Source of the DNA: Gallionellaceae bacterium
GTDB lineage: Bacteria > Pseudomonadota > Gammaproteobacteria > Burkholderiales > Gallionellaceae
Length of the DNA stretch: 40,448 nucleotides
Assembly: GCA_006218055.1 (NCBI GenBank)
Contig: VBWD01000014.1
Span: forward strand, 1 to 40,448
Direction of reading: 5' to 3'
Both the position numbers and the translations under genes were made by a program. Under the pieces are notes generated by a model. That model made no database searches and was not told the DNA's origin. It was given only the letters and a program-made list of their open reading frames with translations. Shown here piece after piece: positions 23,227-30,225 of this stretch; the stretch's first letter is position 1, and every line of letters starts with the position of its first letter.

Positions 23227-23948
23227 TGTTATTGCTGGATATAGGTAATAGCCGTATCAAATGGGCGCTGGTGCAAGAGGGTAGCCAAGTCTCTCTTGGC
23301 GCTATCGATAATGCCGCGTCGGTTTCCCTGCAGCAAGCGTTCGCGCGTCTCCCCGTGCCGTCCCGCATCCTGGTGTCCAATGTGGCAGGTGAGGATGCGG
23401 CCAAGCGGGTGCGAGAGCTGGGTGTGGCGTGGGGGCGTTCGGTGGATTTCGTGAGTGCAAAGCCCGAGCAGTGCGGTGTGCGCAATGCATATGCACAGCC
23501 GCAGCGCTTGGGGAGTGACCGCTGGGCGGCATTGATCGCGGCTTGGCATGAAGTGCGAGGAGCATGTCTGGTGGTGAACTGCGGTACGGCAACGACGGTG
23601 GATGCACTCTCGGCGCAAGGTGAGTTCTTGGGTGGACTGATCTTGCCCGGCTTGGATATGATGCAGCGTAGTCTTGCTGCGGGTACGGCACAGCTTGAGG
23701 AAACGGAAGGTTCATTGAGCGATTTTCCTTTGAATACGGCTGACGCGATCCATAGCGGTGTGATAAGGGCGACGCTTGGGGCGATCGAGAGTCAGTTCTT
23801 GTTGTTGCGTTGCAAAGAAGCGGGCGCGCGCTGTGTGTTGAGTGGCGGTGCATCGACGAAAGTGATGCCGCATCTGTCCATGCCGTTCGATCATGTAGAT
23901 AATCTGGTCTTGCGTGGCTTGCAAATCATTGGGGAAAGTGAAGTATGA
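23223..23948 (+). CDS. coaX: Type III pantothenate kinase CoaX
   Basis: A 241-residue ASKHA-fold kinase. The phosphate-1 motif LLLDIGNSRIKWAL is at the N terminus, followed by GSDRWAALIAAW, VVNCGTATTVDAL and GLILPGLDMMQRSLA, and the adenosine motif VLSGGAS near the end. It makes 4-phosphopantothenate in coenzyme A synthesis and needs a monovalent cation. The birA-coaX-SPOR order is common in betaproteobacteria. Start at 23223 or 23226. Confidence 0.97.
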   Translation: MMLLLDIGNSRIKWALVQEGSQVSLGAIDNAASVSLQQAFARLPVPSRILVSNVAGEDAAKRVRELGVAWGRSVDFVSAKPEQCGVRNAYAQPQRLGSDRWAALIAAWHEVRGACLVVNCGTATTVDALSAQGEFLGGLILPGLDMMQRSLAAGTAQLEETEGSLSDFPLNTADAIHSGVIRATLGAIESQFLLLRCKEAGARCVLSGGASTKVMPHLSMPFDHVDNLVLRGLQIIGESEV

Positions 23949-24670
23949 CAAAGTGGGTGTTAGGTCTATTGTTGGTATTGAACATCGCGTTCTTCGCGTT
24001 GATGCAATGGGGCGGCGTATTGACGACGGATGCCGATGCGGTGGCAGTTCAAACGCCGTTCAATGTGGACAAGATTCGTTTGGTCGGCGATGCAACCCCA
24101 TCATCCTCTGTTATGTCACCGATGAGTGCTGCAGCTTCTACCAGTGCAACTTCTTTTGCGCCTGCGTCAATTCTTTCTTCCGAATTGGCATCCGTACCTA
24201 AGACGGGCAAACAATGTCTGGAGTGGGGGGAGTTCTCTGGACGCGGCTTGGCGGATGCGCAGGCAGGCTTGGCTGCATTGAAGTTGGGCGAAAAGCTGTC
24301 GCAACATATCGTTGAACATGCGGGGGGATTCTGGGTGTATATCCCGCCGTTGAAAAACCATGCCGAAGTGCAGAAGAAGATCGATCAATTAAAGAAGCGT
24401 GGCGTTGAGGACAACTTCGTTGTGCAGGAGGAGGGGCCGTGGCTGAACACTATCTCGCTGGGTGTCTTCAGAACCGAGGATGCGGCACAGAAATTCCATG
24501 AGAGTTTGCGCGAGAAGGGTGTGCGCAGTGCCAAGGTGGGCGAACGCATGAGCAAGCTAAAATTCACCGTGTTCGCGTTGAAGGATGTGGATGCCGCCAC
24601 GACTGAGAAGATAAAGGCCTTACAAAAGGGATTTCCGGACAGCGAGCTTAAATCGGCGGACTGTAATTGA
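23945..24670 (+). CDS. SPOR domain-containing protein
   Basis: A 241-residue protein. One N-terminal membrane helix (WVLGLLLVLNIAFFALMQW), a serine/alanine linker and CLEWGEFSGRGLADAQAGL lead into a C-terminal SPOR-like fold with GFWVYIPPLKNHAEVQKKID and NTISLGVFRTEDAAQKFHE. SPOR domains bind denuded peptidoglycan at the division septum. The start overlaps the coaX stop by 4 bp; this is the last gene of the maeB-to-SPOR run. Confidence 0.88.
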   Translation: MTKWVLGLLLVLNIAFFALMQWGGVLTTDADAVAVQTPFNVDKIRLVGDATPSSSVMSPMSAAASTSATSFAPASILSSELASVPKTGKQCLEWGEFSGRGLADAQAGLAALKLGEKLSQHIVEHAGGFWVYIPPLKNHAEVQKKIDQLKKRGVEDNFVVQEEGPWLNTISLGVFRTEDAAQKFHESLREKGVRSAKVGERMSKLKFTVFALKDVDAATTEKIKALQKGFPDSELKSADCN

Positions 24671-24739
24671 CAGGATGGGGCGAAATCGGGAGAATGCCGC
24701 CCTCTTTTTGGCTAAGTGACTTTGGCCTTGTAGGTTTCC

Positions 24740-24798
24740 GGTGATATAGCTCAGTTGGTTAGAGCACAGCACTCATAATGCTGGGGTCGGTGGTTCAA
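24740..24798 (+). pseudogene. Truncated tRNA-Met (CAT) lacking its 3' end
   Basis: The sequence gives a 7-base 5' acceptor strand (GGTGATA), a D arm (GCTC...GAGC), an anticodon arm with loop CTCATAA (anticodon CAT), a variable loop GGGTC and a 5' T-stem GGTGG followed by TTCAA. It then breaks off into unrelated AT-rich DNA. The 3' T-stem, the 3' acceptor strand and CCA are absent. It cannot fold into a working tRNA. Breaks inside the T arm are typical of tRNA genes used as integration sites. Confidence 0.85.
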
Positions 24799-24892
24799 CA
24801 ATATAAACAAATAGTTAGATTGAATTTATTTTTTGCTAGGGTGGAAATAGTACGACGAGTACTAATGTGTTCAAGTGAACCTAACACCAAAT
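24799..24892. other. AT-rich junction segment after the tRNA fragment
   Basis: No coding frame is seen. It contains the inverted repeat TAGTAC-GACGA-GTACTA (24848-24864) and a short GTTCA-AG-TGAAC palindrome near 24869-24880, and then runs into the terminator. It may be the edge of a lost insertion or a short structured RNA. Confidence 0.4.
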
Positions 24893-24922
24893 AAAAAACT
24901 CCAGCCGAAGCTGGAGTTTTTT
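24893..24922. terminator. Strong bidirectional intrinsic terminator
   Basis: A 13-bp stem (AAAAAACTCCAGC with GCTGGAGTTTTTT) closes on CGAA. It works in both directions because A-tracts and T-tracts flank the GC core. It stops the minus-strand small gene at 24945 and any plus-strand reading from the SPOR gene and tRNA fragment. Confidence 0.9.
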
Positions 24923-24944
24923 GTTTTCAACGACTGAATGATGA

Positions 24945-25037
24945 TCAGTCTGCGAAAAGTTGTTTCAACATCCACAATGAGAAACCAACTGCTACGAGTG
25001 CGGTACCGATTGCGGAAACATCAGCGATGAATGACAT
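24945..25037 (-). CDS. 30-residue single-span membrane protein, copy A
   Basis: From the ATG at 25037 (GGAGGAG 5 bases upstream) the minus strand encodes MSFIADVSAIGTALVAVGFS followed by LWMLKQLFAD and TGA. It is one hydrophobic helix with a short acidic start and a small charged end. A paralogue starts at 25322 with the same MSFIAD-xS-x-IG pattern. The strong ribosome site, the paralogy and a terminator 23 bp past the stop all support a real gene. I know no family for it. Type I toxin-like peptides and small subunits of respiratory complexes have similar size and shape. Confidence 0.72.
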   Translation of the reverse strand: MSFIADVSAIGTALVAVGFSLWMLKQLFAD

Positions 25038-25191
25038 ATTTTCTCCTCCAAGAGATTCAGGTTGAACATACCAACAAAAACTACAGGGGGAATCGTAGCA
25101 CATTCGCGACGTCTCGCAAGTGCGTAGACGATAGAGTACTTGACCAAAGAGCTGGGCCGATGGTCTATATGATGGGTGTGAAGATGAGGTG

Positions 25192-25218
25192 GTGCGAGAG
25201 GAGGTTTGCCTCCCGCAC
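25192..25218. terminator. Hairpin after small membrane protein copy B
   Basis: GTGCG and CGCAC, plus GGAGG and CCTCC, pair around a TTTG loop with a 3-base bulge. It lies 12 bp after the copy B stop but has no T run, so it may be a weak terminator or a processing site between the two small genes. Confidence 0.5.
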
Positions 25219-25229
25219 GTTAAGCTAGA

Positions 25230-25322
25230 TTAGTCTTTGATTGTTTGAATCGTGATCCAGATTGCGAATCCGACTGCAAAGATTGCGACGCCGATGGATG
25301 AAAAGTCTGCGATGAAGGACAT
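25230..25322 (-). CDS. 30-residue single-span membrane protein, copy B
   Basis: From the ATG at 25322 (GGGAG 9 bases upstream) the minus strand encodes MSFIADFSSIGVAIFAVGFA followed by IWITIQTIKD and TAA. Thirteen or more of 30 positions are identical to copy A, concentrated in the first 23, and the lengths are the same. A TATAAT on the minus strand (25402-25407) lies 80 bases upstream and could drive both copies. The codon-level differences between the copies mostly keep hydrophobic residues, as expected for a translated pair. Confidence 0.72.
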   Translation of the reverse strand: MSFIADFSSIGVAIFAVGFAIWITIQTIKD

Positions 25323-25508
25323 GCGGTTACTCCCGTGAGCTAGTTTATGATGGTTCTTGTGGGCGATAGGGCTAATTGAATAGTTGACTAAAGCTTTTTG
25401 AATTATATGAGTATATTTCTAGGTTATACGCACATCTTTGTTAAGGCTTATAGCTAAAAGGTTAATATTTTCCAATGGGTTATCGCAACTGATTTGCAAA
25501 GGCAGAAC

Positions 25509-26837
25509 GTGCAGAAAAAGCTCTATATAAAGACCTATGGATGCCAGATGAACGAGTACGACTCGGACAAGATGGCTGATGTGATGCAAGCCTGCGGAGA
25601 TATGGCGCAGGTGGATAGGCCCGAGGACGCCGACATCATCTTGTTCAATACTTGCTCGATTCGCGAGAAGGCGGAGGACAAAGTGTTCTCTGACCTTGGC
25701 CGTGCACGCGAGATGAAGTTAAGGAAGCCAGCGTTGTTGATCGGTGTGGGCGGTTGTGTCGCCAGTCAAGAAGGTGGCGCTATCCTCAAGCGTGCTCCCT
25801 ACGTGGATGTGGTGTTCGGCCCGCAGACCTTGCATCGTTTGCCGCAACTGATCGAAGACAGACTTGCCAGTGGTAAGGCTCAGGTGGATGTCAGCTTTCC
25901 CGAGATCGAAAAGTTCGATCATTTGCCAGCCACACAAACTACGCATGGGGCAGCCTTTGTTTCCATCATGGAAGGGTGTAGCAAATATTGCACGTTCTGT
26001 GTCGTGCCATATACGCGCGGTGAGGAGATATCGCGGCCTCTCGCGGATGTGTTGCGCGAGGTGGAGAAACTGACCGCACAAGGCGTGAGCGAGGTCACCT
26101 TGATCGGACAGAATGTGAATGCCTATCAGGGTGAGACGCCTGATGGTGACACGGTGGATTTCGCGTATCTGGTGCAAGCTGTCGCTGCGATGCCCAGCGT
26201 GCAGCGTTTGCGTTTCACCACCTCGCATCCGCGTGAGATGACACAGCGACTGATCAACCTCTACGCTACGACACCCAAGTTGGCGAGTCATCTGCACCTC
26301 CCCGTGCAGTCAGGTTCAGACAGGGTTTTGGCGGCGATGAAGCGCGGTTACACCGCGCTGGAGTACAAATCGGTGGTGCGCAAATTGCGAGTGGTGCGTC
26401 CTGACATCTCCATTACTTCGGACTTCATCATCGGCTTCCCAGGCGAGACGGAAGCCGATTTCGAAGCAACGATGAAATTGATCGACGAAGTTGGTTTCGA
26501 TGCCAGCTTCAGTTTTCTGTTCAGCCCGCGCCCCGGCACGCCTGCTGCCGAGATGCAAGATGACACGCCCTATGAGGCCAAGATGTCGCGCTTGCATCGT
26601 TTGCAAGAACGTATCGCTGCACTGGGTCAACAGGTCAGCGATGGTATGGCCGGCACGGTACAGCGTGTGCTGGTGGAAAACATCTCACGCAAGAGTGAGG
26701 CAGAGTTGGCGGGGCGCACAGAGAACAATCGAGTGGTGAATTTTGCGGGTTCGCCGGGGATGTTGGGGCGCTATGTGGATGTGCGTATCGCATCGGGAAC
26801 CTTGCACACCTTACGGGGGGAGTTGGTGCTGCAATGA
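25509..26837 (+). CDS. miaB: tRNA-2-methylthio-N6-dimethylallyladenosine synthase MiaB
   Basis: A 442-residue radical SAM enzyme. The N-terminal UPF0004 domain begins [19 protein letters not shown] with its cluster cysteines, the radical SAM motif CSKYCTFC lies near residue 157, and a TRAM domain closes the protein ([19 protein letters not shown]). It adds methylthio to i6A37 of tRNAs reading UNN codons. GTG at 25509 was preferred because AAAGG lies 6 bases upstream; TTG at 25494 is an alternative. It opens the miaB-ybeY-corC run. PhoH-like ybeZ, which usually separates miaB and ybeY, is missing. Confidence 0.95.
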   Translation: MQKKLYIKTYGCQMNEYDSDKMADVMQACGDMAQVDRPEDADIILFNTCSIREKAEDKVFSDLGRAREMKLRKPALLIGVGGCVASQEGGAILKRAPYVDVVFGPQTLHRLPQLIEDRLASGKAQVDVSFPEIEKFDHLPATQTTHGAAFVSIMEGCSKYCTFCVVPYTRGEEISRPLADVLREVEKLTAQGVSEVTLIGQNVNAYQGETPDGDTVDFAYLVQAVAAMPSVQRLRFTTSHPREMTQRLINLYATTPKLASHLHLPVQSGSDRVLAAMKRGYTALEYKSVVRKLRVVRPDISITSDFIIGFPGETEADFEATMKLIDEVGFDASFSFLFSPRPGTPAAEMQDDTPYEAKMSRLHRLQERIAALGQQVSDGMAGTVQRVLVENISRKSEAELAGRTENNRVVNFAGSPGMLGRYVDVRIASGTLHTLRGELVLQ

Positions 26838-27280
26838 ATGATGAAAACAAACTCTCGCTGTCAGTGCAGTTCGCCAGCAACGCGAAGAAGTTACCGACGC
26901 GCCCACAATTCCGCCGTTGGGTGAAGGTGGCGCTGCAGCAAGATGTGCAGATGGTGTTGCGTGTCGTCGATGAGATCGAGGGGCGCGCGCTAAATCAGAG
27001 CTATCGGGGTAAGGATTACGCAACCAATGTGCTGACGTTCGTGTATGACGATAGCGAGCCGCTATATGGCGATGTGGTCATCTGTGCGCCGGTGGTGGCG
27101 CGCGAGGCGAAAGAGCAAGGCAAAGATCTGCTTGCCCATTACGCGCATCTGACCATCCATGCCGTGTTGCATCTGCAAGGTTATGACCACGAGAATAAAC
27201 GTGACGCAGAGGAGATGGAGGCGCTCGAGACTGCGTTGATGCTCAAATTACGGTATCCTGCGCCCTATCTTATTCGTTGA
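26834..27280 (+). CDS. ybeY: Endoribonuclease YbeY
   Basis: A 148-residue protein with the zinc motif [11 protein letters not shown] near residues 115-125 and the upstream [16 protein letters not shown] block. YbeY takes part in 16S rRNA 3'-end maturation and ribosome quality control. The start overlaps the miaB stop by 4 bp; corC follows after 9 bp. Confidence 0.96.
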   Translation: MNDENKLSLSVQFASNAKKLPTRPQFRRWVKVALQQDVQMVLRVVDEIEGRALNQSYRGKDYATNVLTFVYDDSEPLYGDVVICAPVVAREAKEQGKDLLAHYAHLTIHAVLHLQGYDHENKRDAEEMEALETALMLKLRYPAPYLIR

Positions 27281-27289
27281 AGTTGAGTA

Positions 27290-28138
27290 ATGGACGGTAC
27301 AGAAAGTAGTAACAAACCCAGCCTGTTGGAACGGCTCTCCAATCTGTTGTTGCGTGAGCCAGAAGACCGCGAGCAGTTGGTCGCCCTGTTGCACAGCGCC
27401 TACGAGCGCAATCTGCTGGACGCTGATGCGCTCTCCATGATGGAGGGGGTCATCCAAGTCTCAGAGCGCCAAGTGCGCGAGATCATGATTCCACGTGCGC
27501 AGATGGATGTCATCGACATCAGCCAGCCGCCAGAAGAATTCATCCCTTACGTCATCGAGACAGCGCACTCGCGTTTCCCCGTCACCGATGGCGACAAGGA
27601 CAACATCATCGGTATCTTGTTGGCGAAGGACTTGCTGCGTTACTACGCGGGTGAGGAGTTCGATGTGCGCGACATGTTGCGCCCTGCCGTGTTCGTGCCT
27701 GAATCCAAGCGCCTCAATGTGTTGTTGCGCGACTTCCGTAGCAACCGCAATCACATCGCACTGGTGGTGGATGAGTATGGCGGCGTGAGCGGCATGGTCA
27801 CCATCGAAGACGTACTCGAGCAGATCGTCGGCGACATTGCTGACGAGTATGACTTCGATGAGGACGAGGACAACATCATCCGTCAGGATGATGCGCACTG
27901 GCGCGTCAAAGCGGATACCGAGATCGAAGACTTTAATGAAGTATTGGGAACGGATTTCAGCGATGAGGACTGCGACACTATCGGTGGCTTGGTGCTCAAG
28001 TCAGCGGGCCAGTTGCCTAAGCGCAATGACCGCATCCAGATCGGGGAGTGGCAGTTCACCGTGCTGCGCGCCGACAGTCGCAGGTTGCATTCCTTGCTGG
28101 TGGAACGTCTGCTGATAGAGGCGGATAAGAATGAGTGA
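27290..28138 (+). CDS. corC: HlyC/CorC-family protein with CBS domains (YbeX/CorC)
   Basis: A 282-residue protein. The N-terminal region is followed by two CBS domains (REIMIPRAQMDVIDI; FVPESKRLNVLLRDF ... VVDEYGGVSGMVTIEDVLE) and the C-terminal CorC_HlyC domain (ADTEIEDFNEVLGTDFSDED). It has no membrane-spanning DUF21 part, like E. coli YbeX. A role in magnesium/cobalt efflux or ribosome metabolism is proposed for the family. In many proteobacteria lnt follows directly; here lnt is about 2.1 kb away, behind three minus-strand genes. Confidence 0.92.
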   Translation: MDGTESSNKPSLLERLSNLLLREPEDREQLVALLHSAYERNLLDADALSMMEGVIQVSERQVREIMIPRAQMDVIDISQPPEEFIPYVIETAHSRFPVTDGDKDNIIGILLAKDLLRYYAGEEFDVRDMLRPAVFVPESKRLNVLLRDFRSNRNHIALVVDEYGGVSGMVTIEDVLEQIVGDIADEYDFDEDEDNIIRQDDAHWRVKADTEIEDFNEVLGTDFSDEDCDTIGGLVLKSAGQLPKRNDRIQIGEWQFTVLRADSRRLHSLLVERLLIEADKNE

Positions 28139-28166
28139 TGTAAAGGGATGCTGGATAATTGGGTTT

Positions 28167-28233
28167 GTCATTCACGCGTAGGCGGGAATCCAATTTAATG
28201 AAATGACTAGATTCCCGCCAACGCGGGAATGAT
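28167..28233. repeat. Inverted pair of GCGGGAATC repeats
   Basis: GTCATTCACGCGTAGGCGGG (from 28167) and CCCGCCAACGCGGGAATGAT (to 28233) are inverted, imperfect copies of the common ATTCCCGCnnnnGCGGGAAT repeat. It fills the space between convergent corC and the pseudouridine synthase and may also end both transcripts. Confidence 0.8.
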
Positions 28234-28250
28234 GGGTTGGTTCTTGGCTA

Positions 28251-28982
28251 TCAGAACGACTCATCCTCACGTAGATAACGCCACTGTCCCTGTGGCAACT
28301 CACCCAGCCTTACCTTGCCGATACGCACACGCTTCAATGCGGTGACGCGCAATCCCACCATCTCACACATACGGCGAATCTGACGTTTCTTGCCCTCGAC
28401 CAGAATGAAGCGAAGTTGGTCGTCATTCATCCAACTCACTTTGGCGGGCTTGAGTTTTTTACCGTCCAGCGACAGCCCGTGATTCAGCATCGCCAAGCCG
28501 TTGTTCTCCAACTTGCCTTGCACGCGCACGAGATATTCTTTTTCGATGGGTGAATCTTCGCCGATGAGTTGCTTGGCGACACGTCCATCTTGGGTGAGCA
28601 CCAACAATCCGGTGGAGTCGATATCGAGGCGGCCTGCGGGTGCTAGTCCGAGAAATTGACTGCGATGGAAACGATGCGGAGATTTGTCTTCTTCCCAGCG
28701 CGTGGATTGGTCGAACAGCAAGATGGCCGGTTTGTAACCTTCCTCAGCCTGTCCTGAAACGTAGCCCACAGGCTTATGCATCAAGATGGTGACGCGATCT
28801 TTTTGCTTGGCTTGTGCTGCTTTTTCGAGGGTGATCTTTTGAGTGGGTAAGATCTTGAAGCCGAGTTCGCTCACTATCTCGCCATCCACCTTCACCCAAC
28901 CTTTGGCGATGTAATCATCCGCCTCGCGGCGTGAGCAGAGTCCTTGTTCGGACATGAGTTTTGAAAGTCGTACTTTTTCCAT
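28251..28982 (-). CDS. rluF: 23S rRNA pseudouridine synthase, RluF-like
   Basis: A 243-residue protein with an N-terminal S4 RNA-binding domain (VRLSKLMSEQGLCSRREADD) and an RsuA/RluB/E/F-type catalytic domain. GRLDIDSTGLLVLTQDG carries the catalytic aspartate, and EKEYLVRV and RQIRRMCEMVGL follow. The MCE-x-x-G ending fits RluF (U2604 of 23S rRNA) best. The ATG at 28982 was chosen because AGGA lies 6 bases upstream and the S4 domain starts right after it. The RluB/RluE/RluF subtype is not certain. Confidence 0.9.
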   Translation of the reverse strand: MEKVRLSKLMSEQGLCSRREADDYIAKGWVKVDGEIVSELGFKILPTQKITLEKAAQAKQKDRVTILMHKPVGYVSGQAEEGYKPAILLFDQSTRWEEDKSPHRFHRSQFLGLAPAGRLDIDSTGLLVLTQDGRVAKQLIGEDSPIEKEYLVRVQGKLENNGLAMLNHGLSLDGKKLKPAKVSWMNDDQLRFILVEGKKRQIRRMCEMVGLRVTALKRVRIGKVRLGELPQGQWRYLREDESF

Positions 28983-28994
28983 TTTTATCCTAAC

Positions 28995-29079
28995 GGGCAT
29001 GGCAAGCTGCCACACCTAATAATGAAACTCGCCATGCCCATTTCCCCCTATCCAACTTTCCCCCGCAAGCGGGAGAAAG
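28995..29079. repeat. Two palindromes between the MarC-family and pseudouridine synthase genes
   Basis: GGGCATGGC (28995-29003) pairs with GCCATGCCC (29031-29039). CTTTCCCCCGC-AA-GCGGGAGAAAG forms a hairpin at 29056-29079, 25 bp past the MarC stop. The second resembles the CTCCCGCAAGCGGGAG repeat common in proteobacteria. Confidence 0.65.
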
Positions 29080-29103
29080 GGCAAACGAATCGCTATGCGA
29101 GTT

Positions 29104-29712
29104 TTATCCTAATGCGGGAAACAGCCCGCGTAATCCGCCCGCCATGAATTCCACAGCGATAGCGGCCAATAATAATCCCATCAAACGGGTGACGATGTTG
29201 CTGCCAATCCTGCCTAGTCGCCGCGACACCCACGGTGCGATGAGGAAGGTGAGCCACACGGTGAGACTGAGTGCAACGAGCACCAGCGCCATCACCCCAT
29301 AGTGTCCGGTGCCACTGCCTTTGTGCGCATCCAGGATCACTGTGCTGATAGCACCCGGCCCCGCGAGTAGCGGAGTGGAGAGCGGCACGATGGCGATAGA
29401 GGAGGTGGCATCGCCGTCGGTGCTGTCGTCTGGAGAGAGCTTGGGCTTGTCGCCGATGAGCATGTTGATGGACATCAACAACAGCAAGATGCCGCCCGCC
29501 GTGCGGAAGGAATGGATGCTGATGCCGAAGAATTCCAAGATCGCCTCACCCAACAATAGGGCGGCAAGCAGGATCACCAGTACTGAAAGCGAAGCCATGC
29601 GTCCCACTCGCTCGCGTTTCTGCGCCGTCATGCCCGCCGTGAACGCGATGATGATGGGGATGATGCCCACCGGATCGATGATCGCGAACAGGCTGATGAA
29701 TATCTTATGCGT
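29104..29712 (-). CDS. MarC-family integral membrane protein, start not normal
   Basis: A hydrophobic protein of six predicted helices with the MarC signatures FISLFAIIDPVGIIPIII, TAGGILLLLMSINMLIG, PLSTPLLAGPGAIS and TRLMGLLLAAIAVEFMAGGL. The family is of uncertain transport function. The first in-frame standard start is a GTG at 29670, but conserved sequence (KIFISLFAIIDP) runs upstream of it to about 29706, and no ATG, GTG or TTG is found in that frame for at least 40 codons. The N terminus overlaps the end of the upstream cyclic-nucleotide-binding gene in another frame. A rare start codon, a frameshift or a small deletion could explain it. The left boundary given (29712) is approximate. 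Confidence 0.75.
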   Translation of the reverse strand, partial: THKIFISLFAIIDPVGIIPIIIAFTAGMTAQKRERVGRMASLSVLVILLAALLLGEAILEFFGISIHSFRTAGGILLLLMSINMLIGDKPKLSPDDSTDGDATSSIAIVPLSTPLLAGPGAISTVILDAHKGSGTGHYGVMALVLVALSLTVWLTFLIAPWVSRRLGRIGSNIVTRLMGLLLAAIAVEFMAGGLRGLFPALG

Positions 29713-30146
29713 AGTCTGCGTGACAGGCTGATGGCGATGGCGCGGATGATGCGAGCGGCCATACGTGGGTGTTCTTCCAGCATCTTGTCCATTGCCTCTT
29801 TCGATAGCGTCAGCAGGATGCTGTCTTGCGCCGCAGAGCAGGTGGCAGAACGGCGTTCACCATCCAATACCGCCATCTCGCCGAATGCGCGACCATGCCC
29901 CAGCGTGACCATCTCCACCTGCTCCTGGTTCTGGTTCTCCTTGATCACAGCGATGCTGCCCTCATGCACGATGCACATGAAAGTGCCGACATCTCCCTCG
30001 CTGAAGACGACTTCCCCACGATTGATCTTGCTGACACTGAAATAATGCGCAGCGGCACGCAACTCGGCGGGCGGCAGGTGGTTGAATAGGTCGCAATCGA
30101 TCAGCATGGAGCTGATTTCATCAAGCAGGGCGGAAGGTGTTGCCAT
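29628..30146 (-). CDS. Cyclic nucleotide-binding domain protein with abnormal C terminus
   Basis: A 172-residue frame with a CNB (CAP-effector-like) domain: NRGEVVFSEGDVGTFMCIVHEGSI, MVTLGHGRAFGEMAVLDGERRSA and the following helix ending LSRRLR near residue 146. There is no helix-turn-helix, so it is a stand-alone sensor-type domain. The last 26 residues (serine/arginine-rich) are simply the MarC N-terminal coding DNA read in another frame. The normal end has probably been lost or displaced. Confidence 0.8.
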   Translation of the reverse strand: MATPSALLDEISSMLIDCDLFNHLPPAELRAAAHYFSVSKINRGEVVFSEGDVGTFMCIVHEGSIAVIKENQNQEQVEMVTLGHGRAFGEMAVLDGERRSATCSAAQDSILLTLSKEAMDKMLEEHPRMAARIIRAIAISLSRRLRIRYSSACSRSSIRWASSPSSSRSRRA

Positions 30147-30190
30147 GGCGCGATTCTGGGTGGGTTCTAATGGCGGCGGAAGTTACACCG

Positions 30191-30196
30191 TATAAT
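30191..30196 (+). promoter_or_regulatory. Candidate -10 hexamer of lnt
   Basis: A perfect TATAAT lies 29 bases before the lnt GTG, in the divergent gap with the cyclic nucleotide-binding gene. The -35 is weak. Confidence 0.4.
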
Positions 30197-30225
30197 CGGA
30201 CGAATCAACTTAATCCAAACCATTT

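Noticed and set aside
24740-24815. Functional tRNA-Met gene
   Set aside because: The 3' T-stem, 3' acceptor strand and CCA are not present; only the first 59 or so bases match.
25031-25228. A 65-codon plus-strand gene
   Set aside because: It overlaps the ribosome site and start of small protein copy A, has no ribosome site of its own and its translation looks random.
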